From Terriglobia bacterium (lineage in GTDB: Bacteria > Acidobacteriota > Terriglobia > Terriglobales > Acidobacteriaceae): DNA of 40,238 bases. Position 1 is the first letter of the stretch. Each line of letters begins with the position of its first letter. Below are positions 32,392 through 40,238 of this stretch, in pieces. Made by a program: the position numbers and the translations under genes. The stretch lies in assembly GCA_020073285.1 (NCBI GenBank), contig JAIQFM010000014.1, forward strand, positions 1 through 40,238, in the 5' to 3' direction. A model generated the notes under the pieces. It worked only from the letters and a program-made list of their open reading frames with translations. It searched no databases and was not told the origin of the DNA.

Positions 32392-34369
32392 CCTGCACGG
32401 CGGGACCGCCAAGCTGCGCCGACGCGGCCCCGGCCGGGAATTCCTGATCCTTGTACTGGAGCTGGTAGAGCTTCCAGTAGACGCCGCGCTGTGCCAGCAG
32501 TTGCTGGTGCGTGCCCATCTCGCGCAGCCGCCCCTTGTGCATGACGATGATCTTATCGGCGCGCTGAATGGTCGACAGACGGTGCGCGATGATCAGCGAC
32601 GTGCGCCCTTCCACCAGGCGAGAGAGCGCTTCGCGCACGCGCAGCTCGGTTTCGGTGTCCACGCTGGAGGTAGCTTCATCGAGCACCAGGATCTTCGGAC
32701 TGTGCGCCAGGGCGCGCGCAAACGAGATGAGTTGCTTCTGGCCGGTGGAAAGCGTGCTGCCGCGTTCGTGCACCGGTTCCTTGAAGCCGCCGGGCAGGGA
32801 GCGGATGAAGTCGCCCAGGTTGACGTCCTCCGCGGCGCGCTCCACCTGCTTGTCGGTCACATGCTCCGAGCCGAGGCGGATGTTCTGCTCCACCGTGCCG
32901 GTGAACAAGAACGGGTCTTGCAGCACGACGCCGAAACGGCGGCGCAGCTCCATCAGGTCCATCTCGCGCACGTCGACGCCGTCAATCCGGATGGCGCCCT
33001 GCTGCACGTCGTAGAAGCGCAGCAGGAGCGAGATCATGGTGGTTTTCCCGGCGCCGGTGTGGCCGACGATGGCCGCCGTCTCGCCCGGCTCAACCGCAAA
33101 GCTCACGTCTTTTAAGATCCAATCCGGCTCGCCGGCGTTCGGGTTCGGCAGTCCGTCGGCGTTCTTCTCCGGCACGGTCCGGTAGTAGAACCAGACGTGG
33201 TCGAACTCGATGCGCCCCGGCCCTGTGACCTGCGTCACAACCGCGGGTGACTCGATCTCCACCGTCGTATCCAGCAGTTTGAAGATGCGCTCGCTGGACG
33301 CCATGGCCGATTGCAGGATGTTGTACTTTTCGCTCAGGTCCTGGATGGGCCGGAAGAAGCGCTGCGCGTACTGCATGAAGGCGACCAGCACGCCCAGGGT
33401 GACCGCGCTGGTCACCACGTGGAATGAAACCAGCTTGGCGTGGCTGAACTCGAGCGCGAGGCTGTGCGTCATGACGCCGCGAATCACCTGCCCTCCGCCG
33501 AACCAGATGACGGCGGCGATCGCCATGGAAGACAGGATTTCCACCACCGGGTAGTAGAACGCGTAGGCGAGGATGGCGTCCTTGAAGGCCTCCATGTGGC
33601 TGGCGTTGATCTCTGCGAAGCGGTCGTAGGCGCGCTTTTCGCGGTTGAAGAGCTGCAGTACCAGCATGCCGCTGACGTGTTCCTGGAGATAGGCGTTGAT
33701 GCGCGCGATGGCGATACGAATGCGGCGGTAACTGTCGCGCACGAATTTGCGGAACACCATGGTCGCGATCATGATCAGCGGCAGCACCGCGAACGTGATC
33801 AGCGCCAGCCGCCAATCCATGTTCAGCATGATGGCCAGGATGCCGACCAGCACGAAGACGTCTTCGAAGATCGAAACCACCCCGGCGGTAAACATTTCGT
33901 TGAGCGCGTCCACGTCGGTGGTAACCCGCGTCACCAGGCGCCCAACCGGATTCTTGTCGAAAAAACCGACGTGCATGCGCTGCAGGTGCCGGAAGATCTG
34001 GCTGCGCAGGTCGAACATGATCTTCTGCCCGGTCCACTGCATGAGGTAGGTTTGCAGGAACTCCAGCAGAAAGCCGAAGAGCAGCAAGCCGACGTAAAGC
34101 CCGCCAATCTGCGCGATGCCAGTGAGGGGAACGCTGCTCAGCCAGCGGTCCAGCACCGAGGACGTTCCACGGGCCGGCGCCAGGTATTTATCAATGGCGA
34201 TCTTGGTGATGTAGGGCCCGACAACGTCGGCGGCGGATTTCAGCACAATCGCCACCAGCGCCAGCGCCACCTGCCACTTGTACGGGCGCAGATAGCCGAG
34301 CAGCCGCTTCATCAGCCGGCTGTCGTATGCCTTTCCCAGGACCTCTTCTTCGTGGATGTTGGCCGCCAT
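32375..34369 (-). CDS. ABC exporter, fused permease and ATPase (MsbA-like)
   Basis: The product is 664 residues, a half-transporter that should dimerise in the inner membrane and export lipid or drug-like substrates. The transmembrane domain (about 25-330) has the expected six-helix spacing and ends before the ATPase. The ATPase has Walker A VGHTGAGKTTMISLLLRFYD, a Q-loop region LQDPFLFTGTVEQNIRLGS, the signature LSTGQKQLISFARAL and Walker B KILVLDEATSSVD, then IAHRLSTIQ. A short insertion (VPEKNADGLPNPNAGEPDW) lies before Walker A. ATG start. It is divergent from hemW. The substrate cannot be assigned. Confidence 0.94.
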   Translation of the reverse strand: MAANIHEEEVLGKAYDSRLMKRLLGYLRPYKWQVALALVAIVLKSAADVVGPYITKIAIDKYLAPARGTSSVLDRWLSSVPLTGIAQIGGLYVGLLLFGFLLEFLQTYLMQWTGQKIMFDLRSQIFRHLQRMHVGFFDKNPVGRLVTRVTTDVDALNEMFTAGVVSIFEDVFVLVGILAIMLNMDWRLALITFAVLPLIMIATMVFRKFVRDSYRRIRIAIARINAYLQEHVSGMLVLQLFNREKRAYDRFAEINASHMEAFKDAILAYAFYYPVVEILSSMAIAAVIWFGGGQVIRGVMTHSLALEFSHAKLVSFHVVTSAVTLGVLVAFMQYAQRFFRPIQDLSEKYNILQSAMASSERIFKLLDTTVEIESPAVVTQVTGPGRIEFDHVWFYYRTVPEKNADGLPNPNAGEPDWILKDVSFAVEPGETAAIVGHTGAGKTTMISLLLRFYDVQQGAIRIDGVDVREMDLMELRRRFGVVLQDPFLFTGTVEQNIRLGSEHVTDKQVERAAEDVNLGDFIRSLPGGFKEPVHERGSTLSTGQKQLISFARALAHSPKILVLDEATSSVDTETELRVREALSRLVEGRTSLIIAHRLSTIQRADKIIVMHKGRLREMGTHQQLLAQRGVYWKLYQLQYKDQEFPAGAASAQLGGPAVQVSADD

Positions 34370-34467
34370 CTGTACTCTAGGTTATCAGACGAGAGTGGGG
34401 GCGCTTAGGATGGAAAATCTGCGTGTAGAGGAGCCAGGGGCCGACCACGATTGAGTGCAACTGAGTT

Positions 34468-34488
34468 CTGACTCCTGACTCCTGACTC
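34468..34488. repeat. Heptamer array, three perfect units of CTGACTC
   Basis: Three identical 7-bp units lie between the divergent ABC exporter and hemW genes, 24 bases before the hemW start. No inverted partner was seen. Confidence 0.85.
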
Positions 34489-34511
34489 CTCCCATCTGGG
34501 ATAATGGAAAC

Positions 34512-35894
34512 GTGGCGCTGGGCGTTTACATCTCGGTCCCGTTCTGCCGCACGAAGTGCAGCTTCTGCAACTTCGCCTCCGACGTCGTGTCGCGCGCGGT
34601 GCATACGCGTTACGTGGAGCGCGTGTGCGTCGACATCGAAAGCGCAGACCGGCTGGCGGCGGAGATGGGCGCGACGTTTACGCCAGAAGTGGCTTCCATC
34701 TATCTCGGCGGCGGTACGCCGACGGTGCTCGAACCCGCCAATCTAGAGCGCATCTTCGGCACGGTACGCAACCAATTCCGCGTGTGCCCGGATGCTGAGG
34801 TCACCGTCGAGTGCGCTCCCGGAACGCTGACGCCGCCGATGTTGGCGTCGCTCGGTCGTTGCGGCGTGAACCGAGTCAGCTTGGGCGTGCAGTCATTCGT
34901 GGACCGGGAATCGGCCAGCGTCGGCCGGCTGCACACGCGGGCGATTGTGCTCGATGACCTGGCGCGGCTGCGCGCCGCCGGAATCGCCAACATCAGCATT
35001 GACCTGATCGCCGGGCTGCCGCACCAGACGCCGGAGAGCTGGGAGTATTCCCTGGCGGAGACGATTGCGACAGGCGTCCCGCACGTCAGCGTTTACATGC
35101 TGGAAGTGGACGAGGATTCGCGTCTGGGGCGGGAGTTGATCGCCGGCGGCACGCGCTATCACGCGCATTTTGTTCCCGACGACGATGCCACCGCCGATCT
35201 CTATCTTCAAGCATGTGATCGCCTCAACGCTGCAGGCGTCCACCACTACGAGATTTCCAATTTCGCCCGCGATGCGCAGCCTGGTGCCGTCGATCGCCCG
35301 ATCACCCGATCACCAGATCGCCCGATCGGCGATTACCCGAGGTTCGCCTCACGGCACAACCTGAAGTACTGGACGCGTCAACCGTACCTCGGATTCGGTG
35401 TGGACGCCCATTCCATGCTGCTGGCGGAATCGCAACCGGCGCGCGCGACGATGGAGCGCGAGATCAGTGAGTATCTGGAGCATGCCCCCAACTTCGGCGG
35501 CGGGCGCGATTCTCAGGAGGCGAATTTCTACGCGCGCCGCGGCCTCGAGTCGGTGCGCTTCGCCACGCCCGATTCGCTGGAGGCGTACCTCGCTGGAAAG
35601 CGGCACGAGCGTACCGACGTGACGTACGCGGACGCATTAGAGGAAGCGCACTTTCTCGGACTACGGCTGAACCGCGGTTTGCGCGCCCGCGAACTGGGAG
35701 AGCGCTACGGTCCGGAGGCGGCAACCGTGTTTCGCGAGCAAATTGCAGAGCTGAGAACGTTGGGGCTGGTGGAACTCGACGATGGCGCGACGCGGCTGAC
35801 CAGCCGCGGCCGGCTGTTGTCGAACGAAGTGTTTCTGAGATTCCTACACGGTGCCGGCGAAGTTCGGGCGGGCGAAAAAGCTGGGCCCGTTTAG
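34512..35894 (+). CDS. hemW: HemW-type radical SAM heme chaperone
   Basis: The product is 460 residues starting at GTG, long for the family. The radical SAM cluster is Cys12, Cys16, Cys19 (FCRTKCSFCNF). Later motifs are ASIYLGGGTPTVL, RVSLGVQSFVD, ISIDLIAGLPHQTPESW and VHHYEISNFA, before RHNLKYWTRQPYLGFGVDAHSM. HemW carries heme to respiratory or other proteins and is related to HemN but lacks coproporphyrinogen oxidase activity. Between NFA and RHNLKYW there are about 20 extra residues (including DRPITRSPDRPIGD) encoded by an octamer array. It ends 4 bases into the convergent DUF3303 gene. Confidence 0.93.
   Translation: MALGVYISVPFCRTKCSFCNFASDVVSRAVHTRYVERVCVDIESADRLAAEMGATFTPEVASIYLGGGTPTVLEPANLERIFGTVRNQFRVCPDAEVTVECAPGTLTPPMLASLGRCGVNRVSLGVQSFVDRESASVGRLHTRAIVLDDLARLRAAGIANISIDLIAGLPHQTPESWEYSLAETIATGVPHVSVYMLEVDEDSRLGRELIAGGTRYHAHFVPDDDATADLYLQACDRLNAAGVHHYEISNFARDAQPGAVDRPITRSPDRPIGDYPRFASRHNLKYWTRQPYLGFGVDAHSMLLAESQPARATMEREISEYLEHAPNFGGGRDSQEANFYARRGLESVRFATPDSLEAYLAGKRHERTDVTYADALEEAHFLGLRLNRGLRARELGERYGPEAATVFREQIAELRTLGLVELDDGATRLTSRGRLLSNEVFLRFLHGAGEVRAGEKAGPV
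35292..35331. repeat. Octamer array inside hemW, family GATCRCCC
   Basis: Five consecutive 8-bp units matching GATCRCCC with few changes. The word is the reverse complement of the intergenic family at 4355-4441. Forty bases are not a multiple of three, but the array plus its edges keeps the hemW frame open. Confidence 0.9.
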
Positions 35895-36154
35895 CCAGTC
35901 TTTCGAGCCGCCCAGAAATCGGCCGATGTTAGCACGGGGTTGATTTCAAAATCGACCAAGTCGTCCCAGCGGCCGAGCCAGGCCTGCAACAGTTCCTCAT
36001 TTTCGGTTTCCATGAGTTGGAAACAGCGTGCGCCGGAGGGCTCGATCCAACTTGCCTGATAGCTGAGGCCGTCGGGCAACATGCGTCCTTTGGCTTTAAA
36101 CCGCTCGACCGTTCCTTCGATGTCGCGAAAGCGTTCAACGATCATGAAGAGCAT
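35891..36154 (-). CDS. DUF3303 family protein
   Basis: The product is 87 residues from ATG 36154; an upstream alternative start adds 11 residues without motifs. It begins MLFMIVERFRDIEGTVERFKAKGRMLPDGLSYQASW and continues FQLMETENEELLQAWLGRWDDLVDFEINPVLTS, the full DUF3303 pattern. These are small ferredoxin-like-fold proteins, probably dimeric. No substrate is known. It overlaps the hemW stop by 4 bases tail-to-tail and is divergent from the threonine aldolase gene. Confidence 0.85.
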   Translation of the reverse strand: MLFMIVERFRDIEGTVERFKAKGRMLPDGLSYQASWIEPSGARCFQLMETENEELLQAWLGRWDDLVDFEINPVLTSADFWAARKTG

Positions 36155-36212
36155 GGCCGAGTGTATACCGCAAATTCCGCGGGTCAAACGAGTCGTGTTC
36201 AGTCGGGTCCGC

Positions 36213-36242
36213 TTGGCACGACCGCAATGAATTCATTACACT
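36213..36242 (+). promoter_or_regulatory. Candidate sigma-70 promoter for threonine aldolase
   Basis: TTGGCA (36213-36218) and TACACT (36237-36242) are separated by 18 bases, 40 bases before the ATG at 36283. Confidence 0.45.
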
Positions 36243-36282
36243 GACCGATTAATTCTTGTCGTTGAGATCAGCGAGCAGGGTT

Positions 36283-37371
36283 ATGAGCACCGTCATCTCC
36301 AACGGAACGGCGGAGAACGCCGAGCAGCGCGCGCGCCTCACCGTCGACCTGCGCAGCGACACCGTCACCAAGCCCACGCCGGAGATGCGGCGCGCCATGG
36401 CCGAAGCCGAGGTCGGCGACGACGTTTACGGCGAGGATCCCACCATCAATCGCCTAGAGCGGCGCGCGGCGGAAATCTTCGGGCGCGAGGCCGCGATTTT
36501 CGTGCCCAGCGGAACCATGGGTAACCAGGTCGCGATCAAAATCCACACCCGTCCGGGGCAGGAAATTATTTGCGAGGAGCGCTGCCACGTCTTTAATTAC
36601 GAGATGGCGATGATGGCGCACTTCTCCGGCTGCTTGGCACGCCCAATTCACGGTGATGACGGCATCCTGCGCTGGGCCCAGATCGAGCGCAAGATCACGC
36701 CCAAGACTTATTACTACGCGCAGACCGGGCTGGTCTCGCTGGAGAACACACACAACATGGCGGGCGGCACGGTTTACCCGCCGCCGATCGCGGACGAGAT
36801 TTGCGACGCCGCGCACGCCGCCGGACTGCCGGTTCACCTGGATGGCGCGCGCGTGTTCAACGCCGCGCTGGCGCTGGGCAAACCGGTGGCGGAGCTTACC
36901 CGCAAGTTCGATTCGGTGATGTTCTGTCTGTCCAAGGGGCTGGGCGCGCCGGTCGGCTCGCTGCTGGTGGGAAGCCGGCAGTTCGTCACCCAGGCGCGGA
37001 TTTATCGCAAATCGCTCGGCGGCGGCATGCGGCAGGCAGGCGTGCTCGCGGCGGCCGGGCTGATCGCGCTGGAGCAGATGCCCCAGCGCCTGCATGTCGA
37101 TCACGAGAACGCGAAGTTCCTGGCGCAAGGTCTGGCGCGCGTGCCCGGCATCAAGCTCGATCCGGCGAAGGTGCTCACCAACATCGTGATCTGCGACATC
37201 AGCGGCGCCGGCATGGTCTCGGCTGACTTTTCGCGCAGGCTGGCGGAGAAAAATGTGCTTTGCGGCGCCGTGAACAGCGAGCTGGTGCGCTTCGTCACAC
37301 ACCTGGATGTCGACCGTGCCGGCTGCGAGCGGGCGCTGGAGGCAGTTCAGCAAGTAGTCGGGAGTCGGTAG
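36283..37371 (+). CDS. ltaE: Low-specificity L-threonine aldolase
   Basis: The product is 362 residues from ATG 36283. It is a PLP enzyme splitting L-threonine to glycine and acetaldehyde. Clear motifs: [82 protein letters not shown] and [20 protein letters not shown], whose Lys holds [16 protein letters not shown] follows. The last five codons and the TAG stop (VVGSR-stop) are read from a heptamer array, so the original C-terminus may have differed slightly. Confidence 0.95.
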   Translation: MSTVISNGTAENAEQRARLTVDLRSDTVTKPTPEMRRAMAEAEVGDDVYGEDPTINRLERRAAEIFGREAAIFVPSGTMGNQVAIKIHTRPGQEIICEERCHVFNYEMAMMAHFSGCLARPIHGDDGILRWAQIERKITPKTYYYAQTGLVSLENTHNMAGGTVYPPPIADEICDAAHAAGLPVHLDGARVFNAALALGKPVAELTRKFDSVMFCLSKGLGAPVGSLLVGSRQFVTQARIYRKSLGGGMRQAGVLAAAGLIALEQMPQRLHVDHENAKFLAQGLARVPGIKLDPAKVLTNIVICDISGAGMVSADFSRRLAEKNVLCGAVNSELVRFVTHLDVDRAGCERALEAVQQVVGSR

Positions 37372-37421
37372 TCGGGAGTCGGGAGTCGGCGCTGACTCCC
37401 GAGGCCTGACTACCGACTCCT
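37356..37421. repeat. Heptamer array, inverted arms, family AGTCGGG
   Basis: The left arm (37356-37390) has five 7-bp units related to AGTCGGG and includes the ltaE stop codon. The right arm (37394-37421) has the reverse-complement word in about four units. The arms face each other over three bases and should form a hairpin at the ltaE 3' end. Confidence 0.92.
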
Positions 37422-37457
37422 CAACGCGCACGTTGGATGTGGGGGAATTCCTAAGGA

Positions 37458-37916
37458 ATGGCGATAAAGCTGGAATACTCGGTGACGGCGAAGTGTAAGC
37501 CGGAGCACGTGTGGCGGAAGTTTCAGAGGCTGGAAGAGTGGCCGTGGTGGAACCGCGTCGTCGGTCAGGCACGCTGGATCAGCGGCCAGCCGTGGCAGAA
37601 GGGCAGCGCGTTCCACATGGAGTTGGTGTACCCGCGCAAGGCGTCTCTTACACCCGTAATTCTCGAGTCGGCGCCGCCCAACAAAATCGCTTGGGTGGGC
37701 AAGACCACCGGCTTCTCCGGCGAGCATGGGTTCAGCTTCGAGGCACGGAACGATGGCACCACCCTCATCAAGACCTGGGAAAACATCTCGGGCTGGGTGA
37801 CCGCGTTCTTCGGCGCCGGCATGAAGCAATCGCTGCTTACCATGCACAAGGACTGGCTGGAAGCGCTGAAGACGGAAGCGGAGAAAATCGCGCGCGAGGA
37901 GTCCGCGAAGTCATAA
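37458..37916 (+). CDS. SRPBCC (START-like) family protein
   Basis: The product is 152 residues. It has the SRPBCC pattern: KLEYSVTAKCKPEHVWRKFQRLEEWPWWNRVV at the N-terminus, WQKGSAFHMELVYP, then IAWVGKTTGFSGEHGFSFEARNDGTTLIKTWENISGW and the long C-terminal helix LLTMHKDWLEALKTEAEKIA. These helix-grip proteins bind hydrophobic ligands in a deep pocket or act as cyclases. The ligand is unknown. It lies 36 bases after the AGTCGGG array and may be expressed with ltaE. Confidence 0.85.
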   Translation: MAIKLEYSVTAKCKPEHVWRKFQRLEEWPWWNRVVGQARWISGQPWQKGSAFHMELVYPRKASLTPVILESAPPNKIAWVGKTTGFSGEHGFSFEARNDGTTLIKTWENISGWVTAFFGAGMKQSLLTMHKDWLEALKTEAEKIAREESAKS

Positions 37917-37989
37917 AGCTCTGGGATGGGCGCGGTCGGTAGCGCGACTGATGGCGCGAGTTGCGAATTTCTGCGTAGAAGATGCGGTA

Positions 37990-38017
37990 CTGAAACTCGA
38001 AACCGAAACTGAGACTG
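37990..38017. repeat. Weak heptamer-like array CTGAAA/CTCGAAA
   Basis: Four units of 6-7 bp related to CTSGAAA end 3 bases from the cheX stop codon. The period is irregular and this is the least certain array. Confidence 0.5.
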
Positions 38018-38020
38018 CTC

Positions 38021-38494
38021 TTAGGCATCGCATTTCGGAAAGCGCAGCGCGATGTTCATGAACACGCTGCCGCTGGGCGTGTCGAAACACATCACCAGAG
38101 CCTCGATATCTTCGCTGTTGCCGATGCCGTGTTCGGCGGTGTGCACTTCAGGCGGCTGGACGCGGAAGCGAAAGCCCTGATCGTTCAAGCTGGCGATGGC
38201 GTTGCCGATCACCTGGTTGGCCAATTCGCAGACCGTATCGTGGATCATGCCGTCGTCTTGCGGAAGATCGCTGCCGGCAAGCGCGGACGCCACGCGCGCG
38301 GCGGTGGCAGGTTCGAGATCGAACACGATGCGCCCCTCGATGTCGCCCATCATGGTGACAATAGCGGCGACCCCGCGGCGCCGGTACACCTCCTGCTCCA
38401 TGGTCACGGTGGAAACGCGCGTTTGGCAGGCGAGAGTTTGCGCCAGTACGGCGTCGGCGGCATTAATGAACGGCTGAATCAGTTCGAGTTTCAT
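38021..38494 (-). CDS. cheX: CheX-type chemotaxis phosphatase
   Basis: The product is 157 residues from ATG 38494, which overlaps the upstream gene by ATGA. It carries the CheX/CheC phosphatase motif ExxN in DTVCELANQVIGNAIASLND, with the Glu and Asn that attack phospho-CheY. The N-terminal part (IQPFINAADAVLAQTLACQT) and the strand MMGDIEGRIVFDL are typical of CheX. It is expected to dephosphorylate the CheY-like protein encoded just upstream. The pair is part of a chemotaxis cluster with cheB. A longer frame reading through the overlap is not a real fusion. Confidence 0.88.
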   Translation of the reverse strand: MKLELIQPFINAADAVLAQTLACQTRVSTVTMEQEVYRRRGVAAIVTMMGDIEGRIVFDLEPATAARVASALAGSDLPQDDGMIHDTVCELANQVIGNAIASLNDQGFRFRVQPPEVHTAEHGIGNSEDIEALVMCFDTPSGSVFMNIALRFPKCDA

Positions 38495-38937
38495 CGTGCC
38501 GCTCCCGTCGCCGCCTCGACCACGGTGGTGGCGTCCTCGCCCATGACGTACTTCACGACGTCGTAAAGGATCTCCGGCTTGACCGGCTTCTGTACGAAAT
38601 GGCGCGCGCCCTTTTGCAGTGCGGTGACGATGTTTTCCTGGTGGCCGACCGACGACACCATGATCACGCGCGCCTGCGGGTGCATGCGGACGATGCGCTC
38701 GGCGGCTTCGATGCCTTCCATCTGCGGCATGATGATGTCCATCAGCACGACGTCGGGCAGGGTGCGGCTGTACTCGGTGATGGCGGTGCAGCCGTCGCCG
38801 GCCTCGCCCGCCACGCGCCCGCCGAACGATTCGATCATGCGCGCCAGGTTCTTGCGCGCGAAGATGGAATCGTCCACCACCAGGTAACGAATCGGTTGCT
38901 TGTCCTTGCTGCGCAGCAGCGGGGCGAATTGTTCCAT
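38491..38937 (-). CDS. CheY-like single-domain response regulator
   Basis: The product is 148 residues from ATG 38937, chosen because GAGGTGG lies directly upstream. The receiver domain shows VVDDS (Asp22-Asp23), VVLMDIIMP with phosphoacceptor Asp67, IMVSSVGHQENI and HFVQKPVKPEIL with the conserved Lys. The domain starts after an N-terminal extension of about 17 residues. The C-terminus adds a short Ala/Gly tail. It overlaps cheX by 4 bases, so phosphorylation and removal of phosphate are co-produced. It probably relays receptor signals to the flagellar or pilus motor. Confidence 0.9.
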   Translation of the reverse strand: MEQFAPLLRSKDKQPIRYLVVDDSIFARKNLARMIESFGGRVAGEAGDGCTAITEYSRTLPDVVLMDIIMPQMEGIEAAERIVRMHPQARVIMVSSVGHQENIVTALQKGARHFVQKPVKPEILYDVVKYVMGEDATTVVEAATGAAR

Positions 38938-38953
38938 GATCCACCTCATGACC

Positions 38954-39063
38954 AAGTAAGAAGTAAGAATTAAGAAGTCGGAAGGTAAGAACCGGTACGC
39001 TGCTCTCCCGACCTGTTGTCTTAACTCCGCCCCTTCTTACTTCTTGCTTCTACTTCTTTCTTT
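38954..39063. repeat. Heptamer array, inverted arms, family AAGTAAG
   Basis: The left arm (38954-38989) has five 7-8 bp units related to AAGTAAG. The right arm (39034-39063) has four units of the reverse complement, ending at the cheB stop codon. Together they fill most of the cheB to cheY-like spacer and could form a hairpin in the message. Confidence 0.9.
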
Positions 39064-40151
39064 CACACCGCCGGTTGCGGCGCAATGCCCGCCACCGGCT
39101 CGTTGCGCACGATGCCACATTGCGCCTGGAGCGTGTTGGCCAATGCGTCGAGCGAGAGCACGCGCTCGGCGTGGCCCCGTTCGATGGCCGCTTTCGGCAT
39201 TCCAAATACGACGCACGATTCCGCGCTCTGCGCGATCGTCAACCCGCCGGCGGCCTTGACGGCGCCCATGGCATCGGCGCCGTCGTCGCCCATGCCCGTC
39301 ATCAGCGCCGCGATCGACCTCGCGCCGAATTCCTGTGCGACCGAACGGAATAAAACGTCGACCGAAGGCCGGTGGCCGTTGACGCGATCTTCGTCCGACA
39401 GCACCGTCACGGCTCCCAGCGGCATGCGTCGCACTCGCATGTGACGGTTGCCGGGAGCGATGAGCGCGCGCCCCGCCACCAGCAGGTCGCCGGAGCATGC
39501 TTCCTTCACTGCGATGGCGCAGCTTCCGTCCAACCGGCGCGCAAACATCTCGGTGAACCCTTCCGGCATGTGCTGCACCACCAAAATTGATCCCGGGAAA
39601 TCCGCCGGAAGCTGCGACAGAACGTATTGCAGCGTGTTCGGTCCGCCGGTCGAAATGCCGATGGCTACGATTTTCGTTGGCGGGAGGATGGCCCTTGGCT
39701 GCGTCGGTTTGCCGGGCTGGGGCGCCTGCGCAAGCGCCGGCGTGGCGCCGATTGTGCTCTGGGCGGCAATCTTGATTTTCGAAATCAGCTCGGCGGCGAT
39801 TTCGTCCATGTGCTGGAAGGCGTCGACCGGCTTGGCGACGAAATCGAGCGCGCCCATCGCCAGGGCTTTAAAGGTCGCGGCCGCGCCCGCGGTCGTATGC
39901 GCGCTGACCACAATCACCGGCAGGCGGTGCTTGCGCGTGAGTTCGCGCAGCGTCTCGGTGCCGTCCATGCGCGGCATTTCCAGATCGAGGGTGATGACGT
40001 CCGGCTTCAGCTCCGCGATTTTCGCCAGCGCGAACTTGCCATCCATGGCGGTGCCGACCACCTGGATGGAGCCGTCCCGCTCCAGCATCTGGGGGATGAG
40101 CTTCCGCATCAGGGCGGAGTCGTCCACCACCAGCACTCGGATGGGCTGCAT
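39063..40151 (-). CDS. cheB: Protein-glutamate methylesterase
   Basis: The product is 362 residues from ATG 40151. CheB removes methyl groups from chemoreceptors for adaptation. The N-terminal receiver has VVDDSALMRKL and ITLDLEMPRMDG with phosphoacceptor Asp56, then SAHTTAGAAATFKAL and DFVAKPVD. After a Pro/Ala-rich linker comes the esterase domain: GISTGGPNTLQYVL (nucleophile Ser), VVQHMPEGFTEMFA (His) and MTGMGDDGADAM (Asp). The ATG overlaps the stop of the upstream gene (TGATG). A complete adaptation system would also need cheR, which is not in the window. Confidence 0.95.
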   Translation of the reverse strand: MQPIRVLVVDDSALMRKLIPQMLERDGSIQVVGTAMDGKFALAKIAELKPDVITLDLEMPRMDGTETLRELTRKHRLPVIVVSAHTTAGAAATFKALAMGALDFVAKPVDAFQHMDEIAAELISKIKIAAQSTIGATPALAQAPQPGKPTQPRAILPPTKIVAIGISTGGPNTLQYVLSQLPADFPGSILVVQHMPEGFTEMFARRLDGSCAIAVKEACSGDLLVAGRALIAPGNRHMRVRRMPLGAVTVLSDEDRVNGHRPSVDVLFRSVAQEFGARSIAALMTGMGDDGADAMGAVKAAGGLTIAQSAESCVVFGMPKAAIERGHAERVLSLDALANTLQAQCGIVRNEPVAGIAPQPAV

Positions 40152-40238
40152 CACGCGGTCGCCTCCATCGAGCGCCCCTTCCCGTTGGCGGGAACCGCCG
40201 CCGGGTTCGCTTGCGTGCGGGAAAACTTACGCACTACT
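40151..40238 (-). CDS. Partial C-terminus, probable methyl-accepting chemotaxis protein
   Basis: Only the last 28 codons are in the window. They read VVRKFSRTQANPAAVPANGK then GRSMEATA-stop. The leading VVRKF resembles the end of a chemoreceptor signalling domain (typically LVxxF), followed by a flexible tail. The TGA overlaps the cheB ATG. The identity rests on context and a short match, and another chemotaxis protein is possible. Confidence 0.4.
   Translation of the reverse strand, partial: VVRKFSRTQANPAAVPANGKGRSMEATA

Noticed and set aside
38021..38944. CheY-CheX fusion protein suggested by a long open frame
   Set aside because: The receiver domain is in a different frame; the ATGA overlap and CheX motif show two separate genes.

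Overview
The window reads as chromosomal DNA of a GC-rich, Gram-negative soil-type bacterium, most likely an Acidobacteriota of the Terriglobia/Koribacter kind. The support is lpxB (lipid A synthesis), a VWFA-related protein of the type expanded in acidobacteria, an ECF sigma operon with DUF5668/DUF4097 membrane proteins, many GTG and TTG starts, and intergenic spaces filled with short degenerate repeats. The assignment is an inference. No rRNA, tRNA, CRISPR array or insertion sequence was recognised.

Layout. 0.3-1.8 kb: two hypothetical genes, one HEPN-like and one DUF4145. 1.8-7.7 kb: a split methylmalonyl-CoA mutase large subunit, a small membrane protein, glgC, and a secreted M20 hydrolase. 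7.8-10.7 kb is a defence island: an RHH/GNAT toxin-antitoxin pair, then a NotI-family restriction endonuclease facing a D12-class adenine methyltransferase. 11.0-14.9 kb: a tightly coupled operon of ECF sigma factor, zinc-finger anti-sigma factor and three membrane proteins that share one repeated transmembrane module. 15.0-20.5 kb: a hemerythrin, hydroxyacyl-CoA dehydrogenase with a small coupled partner, a group II decarboxylase, and a MidA-like methyltransferase. 20.5-21.0 kb: a four-helix-bundle (bIVP) gene enclosed by inverted heptamer arrays. 21.0-26.2 kb: a catalytically dead M1-like protease with TPRs, a VWFA protein, a secreted-repeat protein and lpxB. 26.2-27.9 kb: a three-gene toxin-antitoxin operon with a palindromic operator on its -10 box. 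28.0-34.4 kb: CoA-transferase subunit A coupled to a class III aminotransferase, an M28 peptidase, and an MsbA-like ABC exporter. 34.5-37.9 kb: hemW, a DUF3303 gene, threonine aldolase and an SRPBCC protein. 38.0-40.2 kb: chemotaxis genes in the order receptor (tail only), cheB, cheY-like, cheX.

The strongest unexplained signal is a set of degenerate tandem arrays with 7- or 8-bp units, usually laid out as facing inverted arms. Almost every array has its own word, yet they share one architecture, and most begin within a few bases of a stop codon or contain it. One array lies in frame inside hemW, a related palindrome lies in frame inside the aminotransferase, and one inverted pair brackets the bIVP gene as a 474-bp cassette. 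This resembles a repeat-spreading process that tolerates or targets gene ends and sometimes adds protein segments. Enzyme functions come from motif recognition by eye and no database search was run.
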